Source: Prochilodus magdalenae (taxonomy: Eukaryota > Chordata > Actinopteri > Characiformes > Prochilodontidae). Taken from it: a stretch of DNA of 64,000 nucleotides. The notes under the pieces are model-generated. The model saw only the letters and a program-made list of their open reading frames with translations, did not search any database and was not told the DNA's origin. A program made the position numbers and the translations under genes. The stretch covers positions 1 to 64,000 of the forward strand of contig JAMWET010006607.1 in NCBI GenBank assembly GCA_024036415.1. Direction: 5' to 3'. Each line of letters starts with the position of its first letter. Within the stretch, counting starts at the first letter, position 1. Shown piece after piece: positions 45,133-58,591 of this stretch.

Positions 45133-46345
45133 AAGCAATAACAAACTAAAGATAAACAAATAATATACATTTTGCACATTATTTACAAACACACTATAAG
45201 CCAGTAGTGTCAAGGCAGTACAACAGTGCTACAGCTCTGAAGAATGCTCATGAAGAAACTGAAGAATGTTATGTTAACAGCATGACCTTGCTTTTCTGCT
45301 AAGGCCTCCCAGTGTAGGCCCTTAAGCAGACCTTAACCACAAAATAAATCCCGGCCGCTATTGGCTGATTCAGGTGTCAAGTGTAATTGAAATTGCATGC
45401 ATCTTCCAGATGGGCCAAATCTGCCCTGCAGCGGCTAGGGAGAGCTAAAGGAAGGAGAGAATGATTATAGAAAGTAAAGAGCTGATAACAGTAGTGCTTC
45501 TGGGCCCTGAGAGAAAGAGAGCCACACACACACATACATACACTTCTATAAGCACAGCCATGGATCAAAGCTATATTAGGGGTCGTCGGCGCTTTGGCCC
45601 AGAGCAGATCAAAAAGGCATTGTGTTGCTCTCGTCTTCACCCCGGAAAACAATACATCTTCATTTAAACACAGTCACTGCTCTGCACATTTGTCTGCTAC
45701 ACCAGCCTCCGCCACACTTCCTCATTAGCTTCTGCTAAAAGCCACCAGAGGAGGCAAAGAGAGAAGCAACTCAGGAAAGTAGAAATGTTAAGTAAGGCTG
45801 ATGTGGTATTGCAGAGGCTTACGGGGCTTGTTCATGGTAAATATAACTAATACTGGGACTTAAACTGAAATAAATGACTGAAACTTCATGTTTTCTATTT
45901 TGGAGAGGCATGGGATATTAATTAGGAGTCAACATGAATAATCTCAATGATTTTTAGCTGTCTAAAAGGCCTGTATCAAGAAATGAACTTTTCTCCCAAG
46001 AAGGGGTTGATGTTGTATGTAAACACTGTTATGAAGTTTCACGCTTTACCATTCACTCCATCCACTCCACATATATGGAAACTAAACTACAAGAACAGCC
46101 CTATTTGAATATAACGTTTCTATGATGTCATCAAATCCATTCCCATCTGTCCATCTATGACAGCAGTTTACTCCCACCCATTCACAGTAGAGGTATGAGG
46201 AGTGTTGCAGCCTGGGTCGCTCTTTGAACAAAGGCCATTTCAGGGAAGCCAATCAATATTTTCAAAATCTAATCCAAAATCCAGTTTTCGGTTACTGAAC
46301 ACTTGTTCACACGTGTTTACACTGAACACGCAGATGCCCTTGGCA
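45133..46345. other. single-copy sequence, candidate regulatory element
   Basis: The stretch 45290-45430 is repeat-free with TTAACCACAAAATAAAT, a TATTGGCTGATT box and TAATTGAAATTGCATGC. It looks like a conserved regulatory segment. No exon is seen. Confidence 0.25.
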
Positions 46346-46349
46346 TAGT

Positions 46350-46490
46350 GATACAGATATGCGAGGAAGTGTTAAGAGTCTTTCCATAAGGACTCTTATT
46401 GGGATGGTAAATGGTGCTTGTCCAGACAGGGGACTGAACCCCAGCCTACGAGGCAGAGGTGTTACCCCTTACACTATACCAGACACACTG
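46350..46490 (-). mobile_element. tRNA-derived SINE, copy 4 (diverged)
   Basis: GTTAAGAGTCTTTCCATAAG then GACTCTTATTGG match the SINE body. GGGACTGAACCCC is the inverted B-box region. The tail is lost. Confidence 0.6.
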
Positions 46491-46494
46491 TTCT

Positions 46495-46980
46495 TGTTCC
46501 ACATAATGCTTGGTTGTTTAGATTTACTCCCTTTCATGGTGGTTTAAAAAATCTTTTAAAGACATGTTATGGCGTATCAGGTGATTTAGTTTGTAGCCTC
46601 TTTAATTTTAAACTACAAATTAACAAACAGTGTATATGGTCAGTGCGGTTACCTGCTAATTTATTACCCTACCACTTATTAAAACTAACGAAGGCAAGCA
46701 AGCTAGGAAAATGTACATTTCAGTAGGAATTGTGTGTAAGCAGTGAAAATTTAACGTTTGTACTGAAAGCTAGGAAACAAAGCTCACACACTGATGGGTT
46801 TAAAATACTGTGGTTATTTTTTTGTCTGCTAGAATTAAACTTTTTGGTCAATGAAAGTCAGAGAAAAGTCAGGGGATGGGACATTGGACATAGTGTGGAA
46901 ACCCTGTATCTTAGAACTTACATGGAAAACTTTCAAGTGAAGGAATTTAACAGTTAAAAGGAAAATGTTATTTTTTTCCA
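46495..46980. other. intronic sequence, no gene seen
   Basis: Nothing recognised. Small ORFs look random. Confidence 0.35.
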
Positions 46981-46987
46981 TTACAAT

Positions 46988-47036
46988 AATATATATAAAA
47001 AAATATATATATAAAAAAAAAAAAAAATATCACTAA

Positions 47037-47071
<35 letters not shown>

Positions 47072-47086
47072 TATATTATATATGGA

Positions 47087-47136
<50 letters not shown>
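46988..47136. repeat. TA/A-rich low-complexity tract
   Basis: Two (TA)n runs with an interrupting AGATATATTATATATGGAG and a poly-A segment. Confidence 0.95.
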
Positions 47137-47139
<3 letters not shown>

Positions 47140-47304
47140 CATCAGCAACTTTAATGAAGAATGAAAAATAAAGATTTTGCCTTTTTACCTAATAAAATTT
47201 CTGACTGACAGTCCACAATATTGCGTATAATGTTGACGGTCAGTTAGTTATGTGTATATTGGTACAGTACTAGAGAGACACAAATTGCTGCAAGCAAGTA
47301 AATT

Positions 47305-47350
47305 CCTTGTGTGTGTCAACATACTTGGCCAATAAACCTGAATCTGATTC
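47305..47350 (+). mobile_element. LINE/SINE 3' tail remnant
   Basis: TTGTGTGTGTCAACATACTT then GGCCAATAAACCTGAATCTG is the forward form of the tail at 8643-8705. Confidence 0.5.
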
Positions 47351-47879
47351 AGAAATGACATAAATATAGTTTATAATGACCTAACTACCATAATATTATT
47401 GAATGAGACTTGAGGCTGTTCGTGAGCATAACCATTAGGGATGAGTCATAAGGATCATACTGTATATCTGAATATTTTTCACCATTTTGTTTGAAATTGA
47501 CATAACCCAAACAATGACAAATTAACATAATATAACAACATAAATCTCAGTGCATTCCTCATGCATTCTCTCCAAAATGTCTTCTAAGACCATTTTATGA
47601 TTTTCAATAGGAAGCAGCATAATCTGGACTGAACAGTCTTTCATTAAATGGATAGAGACAGCAAACTCTGAGAAAGTAAACAAATCGCTGCCAGGTACAT
47701 TCAGAATGTTTGCCACAGCAAACACCACAATGAGTCTGTTTCCATCCCTGACTCACTCAAATTTCTCAGTACCTGCATATACATATAAATAACTCCAGGT
47801 CAAACATCAAAACGCACCATTAAATCAATAAGGCTTCATGAACTCAAAAATAAATCAAGAGTAAGGAACTACAGTACAT

Positions 47880-48515
47880 CAGTGGCCACAGCAATCACAC
47901 ACACCCCACATCCACATTCTGGACACACTGGCAGCACCTACCAGAACATGACTACAACACTATACACTGTTACTGATCTGGCCATGCTCACCCCAGCCCA
48001 CACACACACGTATGCACTTGCACTTTAACAGGACCTCTATATTTTAATATCTGAGCTGGGTATTGTACACACTGTACATCTCTATGGTATGCTGTTTTAG
48101 CTGTTCATATAAACATTGAGCTGTTGTTCTCTCTACCTGTACTGTACTCACATATACCACATAGACCACATATCACATACACATCTACTGTTTACAACCA
48201 CATATTTAACTTGGCTTATTGTTTATGCACATGGTTTCCTCACCACACTGTACATTCATACATGGACACTTACACTAAGCTGTATTTTGCTCTACTGCAT
48301 ATGCTAACTGCTATTTGCACATCAGTTCCAGTAACATTCTGACTTACAGTTTGCACGTCTTACTGCTTATGCAGATATTGTTTTGTGTCTTGTGTCTTTT
48401 TGTCTTTGCACTGTTACTTATGATCAATTTGTTTTATTAGTGCACTAGGGAAGTAGCATTAATACTAGAAGTAAATTAATACTGTACAGCCCTGTACTGG
48501 TATAATGACAATAAC
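47880..48515 (+). mobile_element. non-LTR retrotransposon 3' region (likely)
   Basis: CACTTGCACTTTA, GTCTTTTTGTCTTTGCACTG and CTGTACAGCCCTGTACTGGT-like phrases, ending TATAATGACAATAAC, resemble fish L2-type LINE 3' UTRs. The short ORFs at 48116-48342 lie in this UTR-like DNA and are not genes. Confidence 0.4.
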
Positions 48516-49122
48516 GGATTACAAATGAATCCATAACAGTCTGGTCCAGCTGCACGGACAATCACGGCTGACAAAACGCCAACGCGTGGTCAACAAATCA
48601 TCCAGAACCACAGGGGTCCCCCTCCTACCATAAAAAGAGCAAATTAATTATCTCAGACTCCAAACGTCGGGCAGGTTGCATTCCCAAGCTTTTGTAGTAG
48701 CTACACCAAAACGGCCTGCTTTTACAAAACAGCTTCTTTCCCACAGCCACGCAAACGCTGCATACAAACTGATAGTAAGCATGGGTGAGATATTTTCTGC
48801 ATTCTTTTCTGTTAGTTAAAAAAAAGAACGAAACACGAATAGCACCGCATGCCAACAAAATGATTTAAAAAGCTTTGTATTTAATTTTTCATATACTGCA
48901 TCTCACCAAACTGAACTATGATCACTGCAATAAGACTCAGACTCCCCAACTCGCTCAGGAAAGCATGATCTTTTAATCACAATAATGATGAAATATGGTC
49001 TTAGTGGCCATCCTTATGCATTACTTCCATTTACTGCGTAACTGTCTGTTATGGTGTTAGACTAGGCAATGTGAGTAACATGCACTGTGAAGCTGGTCAG
49101 GATTGTATTATATGGCACTATA

Positions 49123-49125
<3 letters not shown>
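48516..49125. other. intronic sequence, no gene seen
   Basis: Nothing recognised. Confidence 0.35.

Positions 49126-49127
<2 letters not shown>

Positions 49128-49195
<68 letters not shown>
49128..49195. repeat. (TA)n microsatellite
   Basis: A clean TA run of about 68 bp. A second short TA run lies at 49920-49972. Confidence 0.97.
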
Positions 49196-49199
<4 letters not shown>

Positions 49200-49917
49200 C
49201 TAATTCTGCTCTTCATTTAGTCAGACCTCCAACACTGCTTCAAACAAGCGAGCTGACTTTCGTTTAGACATAACGGCTGTTTGCGTGAAGGAAAAACGGA
49301 CCGAAGACGTTTGTTTTATTATAATTTCGTTATTTTAGAACCTAAATTGTAGATCTCTTTATTTATTCGTCTCCAGCTAAGATTATTTTTATTTAAGGAT
49401 AAGTACAGGCACTTAATACGCCTGCCGATAAACGCGAGATAATGATTTCAGTGTGGGTAATATAATAAACGGTATCAGCTCTACCATTCTTCTCTTCATC
49501 TATAAATAATTTAAATATGGACTAATCTGGTTTTATTTAGCAGGTCATTATTTATGAGAGATGAGAGACGAAGGGTCCTGCTACTGAAGAAGCTGTTAGA
49601 AGTGAAAATTAAAAAGACTATAAGCTATAAGCACTAATGTTTAGCATAAATACGCGCTGCTGCCCGGAGCTATATCCTGTAATTAAATCAGGCTCCAGTT
49701 CAGATCGATCATCATAAGCCCCGCCTCTTTTAGTTCAGAAATATGTTCCTGTGACTCTGCTGACTTTCTAAATGAGGAGGATCAGATCTGAACCGTATGC
49801 AGATTGATTTACTGATTACTAGATAATGTACATGGAGAAAAACAAACATGAACGAATAGTCGAATCGTCGACCAGGACGGGATTCGACTGACAAAATTCT
49901 ATGTCGGGTACAGCACT

Positions 49918-49952
<35 letters not shown>

Positions 49953-51880
49953 TAATATATGTATATATATTGATGTATTAATGTTCTGTGTTGTGTATGC
50001 TTGCTAAGAGCAGTGGTGAATATGCGTGCTATCCAAACGGCTGCACAGTCATTAAAGTTTCTTAATATGATATACAATAAAAAAAATTAGAAATAATCAA
50101 TGTCTGATTTTAGTCAATGAAAACAATAATAATAGTCTACAGTGGAATTTGCTGAATACTGGAGGGATGCTGTTTGAGGTAGTGAAAGAGAACTTCAGGT
50201 ACTAATACCCTAGCCTCTCTCAGTAGATCCATGCTTTAAGGTGAAACTGCTTAATATGATAAATTCCCATCTGCCCATACTGTAGAATCAAACTCTGGTC
50301 TCCAATGTACAGTGCAATGGCATTATCCAATCTACTATTTAATCATGTGGAGTTATCACTTGAGGTTTCGTTAATGAGGCTTAACATGATTGTTTTAATT
50401 TAATAAGGTCGTTCATTTTAATATCTCCAGAAAAATAATGTAATTTATTATGAAATATTTGATAAATAGCTCAGCTGGTAGATGTATGCGAGTTAAGACA
50501 CTCGGACATTTTTAATTCCAGATTTATGATTGCAATATGCTTTGATTTTTTTGTGGGAAAGTCATGAATAATGAGCCAGTATATGAAAAAGGTGCTTAAT
50601 CAGCAATACAAAGAGTAAACACAGAATAGCATGCTGTGCACGAGCTGGCAGAGTGATGTTCTCCCATCAATGTTTCCTATGTTTTCCACAATGTGATTTG
50701 ACACATGTAGGGATTTAAACTATAATACAATAACCCACCAGCAGCACATGCAGCACTGAAGAGATCAACACATGAAAGATTAATAGCAGAAGGAAATCTC
50801 CAGTGTTTCGATGGAGACCATAAATGAAACTGCAAAGGTTTAAATGACACAGTACATCAAGCTCATGCATTTCTATTTATTAGTGTTGATTCCTGGCAAC
50901 TATGGAGAGTGGATTAGTGAACTACTGGACATCCTGACTTCTGTTTGGGTCTTTAGGCTTCTTAAAGGGGATCTATACTTTCACATCTTTCCTTTTTCCT
51001 TTAGTGTGTTACGGGTTCTTTTGTGCATGTAAATGGTCTGCAGGAAAGCTCACAGTACACACCAGGGGGGAAAACTCTCTTACACACAATCCCTCTTTCT
51101 TTTTTCAGCTGCCGGAAACACCTGGTTGGGATTCCAGCCCTTTTCCCTGTTACAAGGTGATGTCATCTTGTAACACTGTCCTTATTGGTCGCCTACCGCC
51201 TAACACAACACACTGAGAGCTGAAACAGTCAAAACTGACCATCCTGAAAGGTCCAGAAGGTGGATCAGATCTACCAACTTGTTGTACCTGACTCTTAGGA
51301 TTAGGCTCTGGATTAGACTCAGACAGACAGAGAGCGAATACAGATATACAGCATAGGAAAAACGTGTTTGTCCTATGTCCACTTGCTCATGATACCACTA
51401 AACTGCATCCCTCCATCTTGATGCCGGTCACTCACTTCCTTTTTTACCTTCAACTGTTCTGAACTTTCTTTTCCAGTGACTCATTTCTTCTCAAAAGTGT
51501 CCCAAAAAAAGGGAGCTCCAGACTCCATGTGACTTTAAAAAGTACTAAGATCATAATGTCACAGTGATAAAAACGACTAACTTTGATCATTAGCTGATAA
51601 TAATCCGCTGGCACTAATGTGATGCCTTATGTTTAGACTGAAGAGATAAAGACTGAGATTAAATCAGCAAAGGCCTACAGGGAAATGAAAAAGCAAACGT
51701 AGTAGAACAATAAAGTGGACCCTTGCTCTAAATCAGTAAGCAGACATGCATAAAGCCAGCTCATTCACATGCACAAAGCTCCACCAGCTGAATCTCAGTC
51801 CTAAAACTTTACTATGTCTCCTCTGGAGAGTTTTCAGTATTAGCCTTAATGGTTAGGAGGGAGAGAGGTGTTCTGGTATG
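49200..51880. other. AT-rich single-copy stretch
   Basis: No gene. The part 50330-50830 is repeat-free and AT-rich with homeodomain-type motifs, and may hold a conserved element. Short ORFs near 50844-51216 are unsupported. Confidence 0.3.
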
Positions 51881-52031
51881 CCATGGTTTATGAGAACTCC
51901 AGCTACACCTTCTTTGTATACAGTAAATGCAAACCCACTGGAAGCCTGTGTCCAGTACAGTTCACCATTACCCAATCTCTGTGGGGACTGGAGTACTTAC
52001 AGACTTCACTGCTCAAACCTCCTGGGCCACA

Positions 52032-52310
52032 GGCGGTGGAGGAGCCTATCCCAGTATTCAATAGACAGGCAGAAAATGTCCCAGACAGGCAGCTAATCTA
52101 TTACATACACACACACTCACACTCACACCTAGGGAGGCAATCTGCCTGACTGCATGTCTTTGGACTGTGGGGGGGTAACCGGAGCACCTGGAGGAAACCC
52201 TCTCAGACATGGGGAGACCATACAAAGTCCAAAGAGGAAGGACCTGAATCGAACCCAGGCCCTTCTTGTTGTGAGGTGACAGAGCTATCCACTGCACTAC
52301 TGTGCCGGCC
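52032..52310 (-). mobile_element. common teleost interspersed repeat
   Basis: GGAGCCTATCCCAGTATTCA, CTGCATGTCTTTGGACTGTG, GGAGCACCTGGAGGAAACC and GAATCGAACCCAGGCCCTTC then ACTGTGCCGGCC are in the order of a very widespread fish repeat. Strand assignment is arbitrary. Confidence 0.6.
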
Positions 52311-52880
52311 CAGGACCAGACAACTGAGTTTATAGCAGTGACTTTGCTTCAGGCTAAAAATAGGATTGATAATCCAGACTAGGTCCTCTGTTCGTCAACG
52401 CTCGAGTCAGCTTGCTTCAGCTGAAAACTGGAAAGGGTGCACTGCTCAAAGTGAATGGGCTCCTGCCTGGCCATTTACCATGGAGACTTAGCTGATGTGC
52501 TAGCATGATAGTGCAGGAGAGATGATTGAAAGAAAATAGAGGCACCCCAATGAAATACCAGCATCCAGTGGAAACTTTATCTACACAAACCAGAAGCTGG
52601 ATTTATCAAGATTCTCTCCGCTCTTCTTCAGGCACTCCGCAAAGCATGGGAAGAGTTGTGCAGAGGCCAGAGTCCTGACCAGGTAAGCACATCACTTCAC
52701 AATACTGGCAGTGAGAGGAAGAAAGCCTAAAGCCTAAACTGACAAAGACAGGACAGACTAAAACCTCTCACAGATATGGCCCTTTTTAACAATGCTGAGC
52801 ATTCCTCGAGGCAGAAGCGTGGAAGGGGCGCGACTCTTCTGCATGATAATGTGGCTGCCATTTGCTAAAGTGCTCTGTAA
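52311..52880. other. intronic sequence, no gene seen
   Basis: No gene or repeat family is recognised. Confidence 0.35.
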
Positions 52881-52882
52881 AA

Positions 52883-53000
52883 AGGGAAGGAGGGAGGGAG
52901 GGAGGGAGAGGGTGATTGAGAGAAGCAGACAGACAGGGAGAGGTAAAGTGAGAGGGAGAATGAGTGAGACAGAGAAAGACGGGAGAGCGAAAGAGAGAGA
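52883..53000. repeat. purine-rich (GGGA)n/GA tract
   Basis: GGGAGGGAGGGAGGGAG followed by mixed AGAG and GACAGACAGG. ORFs on both strands here are low complexity. Confidence 0.85.
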
Positions 53001-54598
53001 TTTGATAGGGCTCCATCAGAGGCGCAGGTGGAAGGTTTACGAGTCAACAGCCATTAACACTGAACTTTCTGAAGTGAAAGGCCAAGTCAGATCGGCTCGC
53101 TCTCATTCTAATTGGGACCTTTCTAGCTCTGAAATTCTGGACGCCAGGGAGAGAGGGTGCGAGGAGAGGGGGAGAGAGGAGAGGGCAGGAGAGAAGGGCT
53201 GTCAACATGCATACAAGAAGAATGGGGTGAGGGAAACGGCAGGGTAAGGGTGCCGGGGGTTCCGTAGGGTCCGATGGTGTCACACAACACTGATGATAGG
53301 TCTCTAACAGTACAGTACCAGCCACAGTCTACTGGAACTAGGTGAGTTGATATTTGACCACAAAATAGTTTGATTAGAATTCTTTTGGGAAATAATTTGA
53401 TCTAAAAGCTGTGTCCATAAACGACCTATAGAGGGCAGCGCTGAGTAATGTTTGTCTGTATAAGCTTGAGCTGTTTCCGTCATTGGTCTTGGAAACAAGA
53501 AGCCTAATTGGCTAATTTGGGTTTGTACTGTAATAGCTGCATACAGTGATTTGTAAAAGTGTAAGCCCACATAACAGCAGAAACTAAATGGTTCAATTAT
53601 ATAATAAACCCTTCCGAATCAAACTGATCAAATTCTACTTTTATTAACTATTTAATTTGTTAAACACTATTTTACTCATTTTATCCATTCAGAAAATGCT
53701 TTCCGCCACATTTAACACCCCTAATGAGCAACGACAAGCAAAGACCGCAAGCCTAGTTTGCCCATCAGCTGCACAGCACAGGTGTCATCAGCACTCTCAC
53801 AGTCATTCATGTAGGCGCACTGTTCCTAGGACATAACCTGCGAGCTAACATTACCTATGCTGAAATATGGCTAGCTAAGCGCAATAATATAAAATATGGG
53901 GCAGCCTGCATAAGCCCATTCACACTGTGTAATTCCAACGTTTTGGATTTTGAATGTTTATTTAGTTTAGTTAAAAATTCAACTCAAATTTAATTTTTTT
54001 TAGATAACTCAATCTTTAAGTTGCACTTCTGCCTAATGGCACTTCTACCACATACAGTCATTGAACCAGAACAACTCCAGCTTACTAATGCTTATAGCTT
54101 TTTAGAATTATTTTATTTTTACCAACCATGCTAGGTGGTTAGCCTACAACAGACCTCCTTTCTTTGCAGGCTCTGTGCTGTCACAGACGTTGCCTGGTTA
54201 AGTTTAGGGCTGGTTAAAAAGGAGGCCAATCGTTATTTCAGTTTATTAATTTTGGTTATGTTCACGTTAACACGAGTAACGCTAGTAGGTCAGTCTGCTA
54301 AAAAAAAAAAGTAAAAAAAAACATAATAAAATAATTTAAAAATAATAATAAGGTATAAATTAGAATCACAACCACAACATTTGTAAGACATTTCAGGCCT
54401 TTGTGAAAATTCAGACTTTTGACAAGTTTTGCAAGACTACCACACATATTTCAATGTATATACAGTATAATATATATATTATTAATATACAATTACATAT
54501 ATATTCATTGCCCGAGGTTACGCCATTTCTTAATTTACACACTGTTATCCCATGACTGTTGGTATGTCAGTGTTTGTGTGTGTGTGTGTGTGTACAGA
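53001..54598. other. intronic sequence, no gene seen
   Basis: A further purine-rich run lies at 53140-53200, an A/T-rich run at 54298-54350, and a (GT)n run of about 20 bp just before 54597. Confidence 0.35.
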
Positions 54599-54600
54599 TA

Positions 54601-55132
54601 CAGGGGTTGGACAATGAAACTGAAACACCTGGTTTTAGACCACAATCATTTATTAGTATGGTGTAGGGCCTCCTTTTGTGGCCAATACAGCGTCAGTTCG
54701 TCTTGGGAATGACATATACAAGTCCTGCACAGTGGTCAGAGGGAGTTTAAGCCATTCTTCTTGCAGGATAGTGGCCAGGTCACTACGTGATGCTGGTGGA
54801 GGTTCGTCCTTCTTGGTGGTATGCTGAAATTACCCTGGATACCGTGGCTCTTGATACATCACAAAGACTTGCTGTCTTGGTCACAGATGCGCCAGCAAGA
54901 CGTGCACCAACAATCTGTCCTCTTTTGAACTCTGGTATGTCACCCATAATGCTGTGTGCATTGCAGTATTTTGAGCAGAACTGTGCTCTTACCTGCTAAC
55001 TGAACCTTCACACTCTGCTCTTACTGGTGCAATGTGCAATTAATGAAGACTGGCCACCAGGCTGGTCCAATTTAGCCATGAGACCTCCCACACTAAAATG
55101 ACAGGTGTTTCAGTTTCACTGTCCAACCCCTG
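54601..55132 (-). mobile_element. family H terminal-repeat transposon, copy 2
   Basis: 532 bp with exact CAGGGGTTGGAC ends and TA at 54599-54600 and 55133-55134. The minus strand holds the N-terminal helix-turn-helix frame of a Tc1-like transposase (MGDIPEFKRGQIVGARLAGA, then SVTKTASLCDVSRATVSRV). The catalytic part is absent, so it is non-autonomous. Confidence 0.9.
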
Positions 55133-55134
55133 TA

Positions 55135-56520
55135 CAACAACGTTACAACACATACAACTTTAGATGAGCTTCTTGCTTGTGCATGTGCAAAATGTTCAAA
55201 ACACAGTCAATCATGGAGCAGAAAAGCCTCTCACAGGCTGACTAGCAAAAATGAATTGTGAAACGTAGCACGTTGTTCGGAGTCAGGGGCTGCAGGTGGA
55301 GTCTGCAGTTTCATAATTACAATAATGGCTAAATTACTTTCAGTGGAACACACGCGCAGATTAGGAGTCAGAAGTTTAGAGTAAACATGACTGCTTTTAA
55401 AGCTGAAGGCTTTTCAATGTTTACGTTGAGGCTATTCAGGCCCGAATCAGTGACCTGAAAACTGTGTGGCCATTTATCATTTCAGTTTAGTGCAAGCCGT
55501 TACTGCTATTGGCCTAACAACATCCAGGCAATAGATAGTGAAGTACGTAATATACTCTACAAGAATGAGAATGAAGTGTTTGCTAGCTCTCCTATCAAGC
55601 CTCTGCGGCACAGCAGAGCCCAGCTCCTGCAGAGCATGTCAAACAAAATGAACGCAGCTCGCGCAGCCATAGATGGGGAAAATTTCTAAAGTGGAAATGC
55701 TTATCTCTGGGCCTCTCTGCTAGGGGTTTGTGTCACTTTTCCACTAGACACAATGATCCAGCGATGCGATAACACAACATGATCAGCGAGGGCGGTGAGT
55801 GGCCGAGCTGGCGGGGTAATTGCCAGCCTTCCCCAAGAGACTGCCCCTTGCTCTCCTGTCTGTGCTGCCCCACTTCAATAAAGCACGGAGCCTCATCATC
55901 CAGCTGGGTTGCTCTGACAGGAGAAAAGGCCTGGAGTGAAGCCAACAGCACAGCAGCGACATGGATGTATCCTGTTTCACACGCTAATGTCCCATTTCAG
56001 ACAGGTAAGAGTAGGAATCAGGTGTTCTGTTTTAATAACTGTCTCATTGTGTAGGAGTTTTAGAATGCATAATTAATCACACATTAGCAGAAACATAAGT
56101 GACTAGGACTCCGCCTTGGACTCTGCCATTAGTTAATCTGGAAATGCATTCATTTTAGCAGTGTGCCTGTCTGCATGACAATCAAACACTTCCACTTACA
56201 AGCAGCGCTGCTCCTCAAATGAGCGAGTTAATGAATCAAATGAATTGTCATAATGTGTGTGCCGGCTGCACTGACAAATCATACCGAGTGGCGCAAAACA
56301 TGCCATGTGCGCGCTCAGACTGTCAAATCACCTTTACCCGCAATTAAGCACAATCGCATTCGCGCAAACTGATGCACTCCTAATGTGTGTATGTGAGCAC
56401 AGACACAGCCAAATGAGCTTCCAAGCAGACGCAGCAGAGACTGATGGAAAACAGTGTGAAAGGAATGCACCAGCCAAAACAGTATGGAAGCAAGCAGTGA
56501 CATTTTAAAAGTTACATTTT
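55135..56520. other. single-copy stretch with candidate conserved elements
   Basis: The parts 55560-56010 and 56220-56340 are repeat-free with clear single-copy character (TGTCAAATCACCTTTACCCG, CAATTAAGCACAATCGCATT). Short ORFs on both strands overlap and are unsupported. Confidence 0.3.
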
Positions 56521-56521
56521 T

Positions 56522-56974
56522 TTTATTGAACTACACATACAGAAGTAGTGTCTCGCAGTAAGGCTGGCTAATGAAACATGCCAGATTCCTGGCGCTGCCT
56601 CCTCGCACCGATACGTTGGTTGTCTTCACCAACACAAGAGCAGGACTCGTCAGTGAAGACACGTCAGTCAGGCATGACACCATCGTGGTGGTGTTAAGGG
56701 CAGTCATTGTATCAGCCTACGGGCATGTAGTCATGCGTCGTGCAGCCGTCTGCCAATGGTGCTGGCACTAACAGGATGACTCATGGTGGACATCACTGCT
56801 CGATGAATGTCTGCAGTTGTGGCTGTTGAGTCAGTCAGGTACAGCGATAGGGTTGGTCTTTGCTTACTTCACACGTGCAGCCAAGCATGGAACCTGAATC
56901 ATTCGCCTCTCTCATGATGTCAAACCTACCCACCCAAGTTTCATTGCTGTCGGCTGATTTCCTCTGTGTGCAAC
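56522..56974 (-). pseudogene. family B Tc1-like fragment, copy 4
   Basis: Contains ACTACACATACAGAAGTAGT, GGTGTTAAGGGCAGTCATTG, GCTGGCACTAACAGGATGAC, and a right end with GTGTGCAAC. The left end is truncated and the frames are broken. Confidence 0.7.
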
Positions 56975-57015
56975 TGTCTGTAGAACTATTCTTTTGACAA
57001 TGATGTTTATCCAGT

Positions 57016-57270
57016 ATATCGTCGCTGTCCAACGAAAAATATGTATCTCCATTTTTGTCCATTTTGACTTTTATGCATCATTTGAAAACAGCCGCTGCCG
57101 TTTACACACTGTGAGATTTGCATGATGAACAGACCAACTGAAATTGCCCAAAAGTGCGCGGAAGGACGTCTGGTTCCATTGAGTTACATTAAAATGGAAT
57201 TAGGTTTTTGGCCTCTTCTGTAAAATTGCCATTTTGGAGATACTTGTTTTTCGTTGGACAGCGACGATAT
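57016..57270 (-). mobile_element. MITE family M, copy 7
   Basis: 255 bp with ATATCGTCGCTGTCC and GGACAGCGACGATAT ends, and an intact internal order. It lies 41 bp after the family-B fragment. Confidence 0.9.
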
Positions 57271-57279
57271 ATCATCAGT

Positions 57280-57800
57280 GTTTTATTCAGTCTCATGGCA
57301 ACAGGTGTATAAAATCAAGCACCTGGCCATACAGTCTGACTTCATAAAGATTTTTTTCTAAGGAGCTCCATGAATTTGAGTGTATTACTGTAATAGCTCA
57401 CTGTTGCAACAAGTCAGTAAAGGAAAAAGTCTTCCCTCCGGAAAATTCCAAGATATCTGATATCTTAGTCTGATTGACAAGTGTGGGTTTGGTGAATGCC
57501 AGGTGAACGTTGCCTGCCTGACTGTTAGGTTACTGCTGAGCTGACTGGAAAGTTTGGTGGAGGAGGGATAATGCTATGGGGTTGTGTTTCAGAGGTTGAC
57601 CAAAAGCCTATTAGTTTAAGCGAACAGAAATCTTAATGTTTCAGCAGACCGAGACATTTTAGACAACTGTGCACGCAACTTGCTATTGAAAGTTCTCTGA
57701 TGCAGCTGATCAAGTAAGGCCATGGCTTTTAGGCAGTGCAAGAGTAAACAGATGCAGTGTGGTGTTCATGTTAGGCTGAGGATACCCTATATAACCCCTA
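57280..57800 (+). pseudogene. Tc1-like element remnant (third type)
   Basis: Begins with GGCAACAGGTGTATAAAATC then AAGCACCTGGCCATACAGTC, a known fish Tc1-like left region. It keeps a transposase trace, KFGGGGIMLWGCVSE, on the plus strand (the family block before the second catalytic Asp). Large internal deletions and stops make it a dead fragment. Confidence 0.6.
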
Positions 57801-58590
57801 ACATCCACTGAACCATGAACCAGACTACTTCAGACGAAGCGAACTAGGCAGCCGGAAGTGACTAAAAGCTTGCTGGGGTTTTTGTGAAATGTAATTAACA
57901 CATTCCTGCAGCAGCTGTCTGGCCAAAAAGGCTAACGTTTGTGTGGTGTGTACTGCTTATTATTATACATCATATTAATTATGCTTAGTTGCAGTGAACC
58001 AGCATGACAGTTATGACAAAACTCCCAGCTAAGCAGGATTTTCAACCCGTATGCCACCCACTACTACAAGATATGCCACAATATTTATTTTCTTTGACAT
58101 CTGATAAGTTGGAACAGACAAGGTAGAGCCAGATTTAATAAAAGAACTATGAATCCAATGATTTGGATTGCACTAAATCTAACTAGCCAGAACTACTCAT
58201 GGTTTCCCTCTAATCAAACAAGCATATTACAGTGCATCACAAAAACCATACATATGGTCATATTGCCGAGCCCTAATGCCCAAACACTCCCCAATCCCCT
58301 ACAAATAGGCCAGACAGGTACTTCCAAATTTGGCTCCATATCCACTCTCACATGCAGTAACACTGATGGACTGTTACGCTACTTAGTACATAGTTGACTG
58401 ATTGCTGTAAGCTTCAGGCCAAACTTGGATGTGTGCAGATGAGGTCTAATGAGTTTATTATAAAAACACAATCCAAAAACATGCAAAAGGTCAGTCACAG
58501 GGCGAACATAACCAAAAAGGGAGATCCAGAGATAAAGCCAAAAACAGAAAGCCAAAAATCAAAAAATAGACCAACTATGGAAATGGTCTT
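57801..58590. other. intronic sequence, no gene seen
   Basis: The stretch 58210-58290 resembles a generic dispersed phrase (CATATTGCCGAGCCCTAATG). No gene. Confidence 0.35.
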
Positions 58591-58591
58591 A

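Noticed and set aside
54787..54999. Open frames antisense to family H (also at 12689-12892 and 61010-61222 minus)
   Set aside because: Conserved only because they overlap the transposase helix-turn-helix frame on the other strand.
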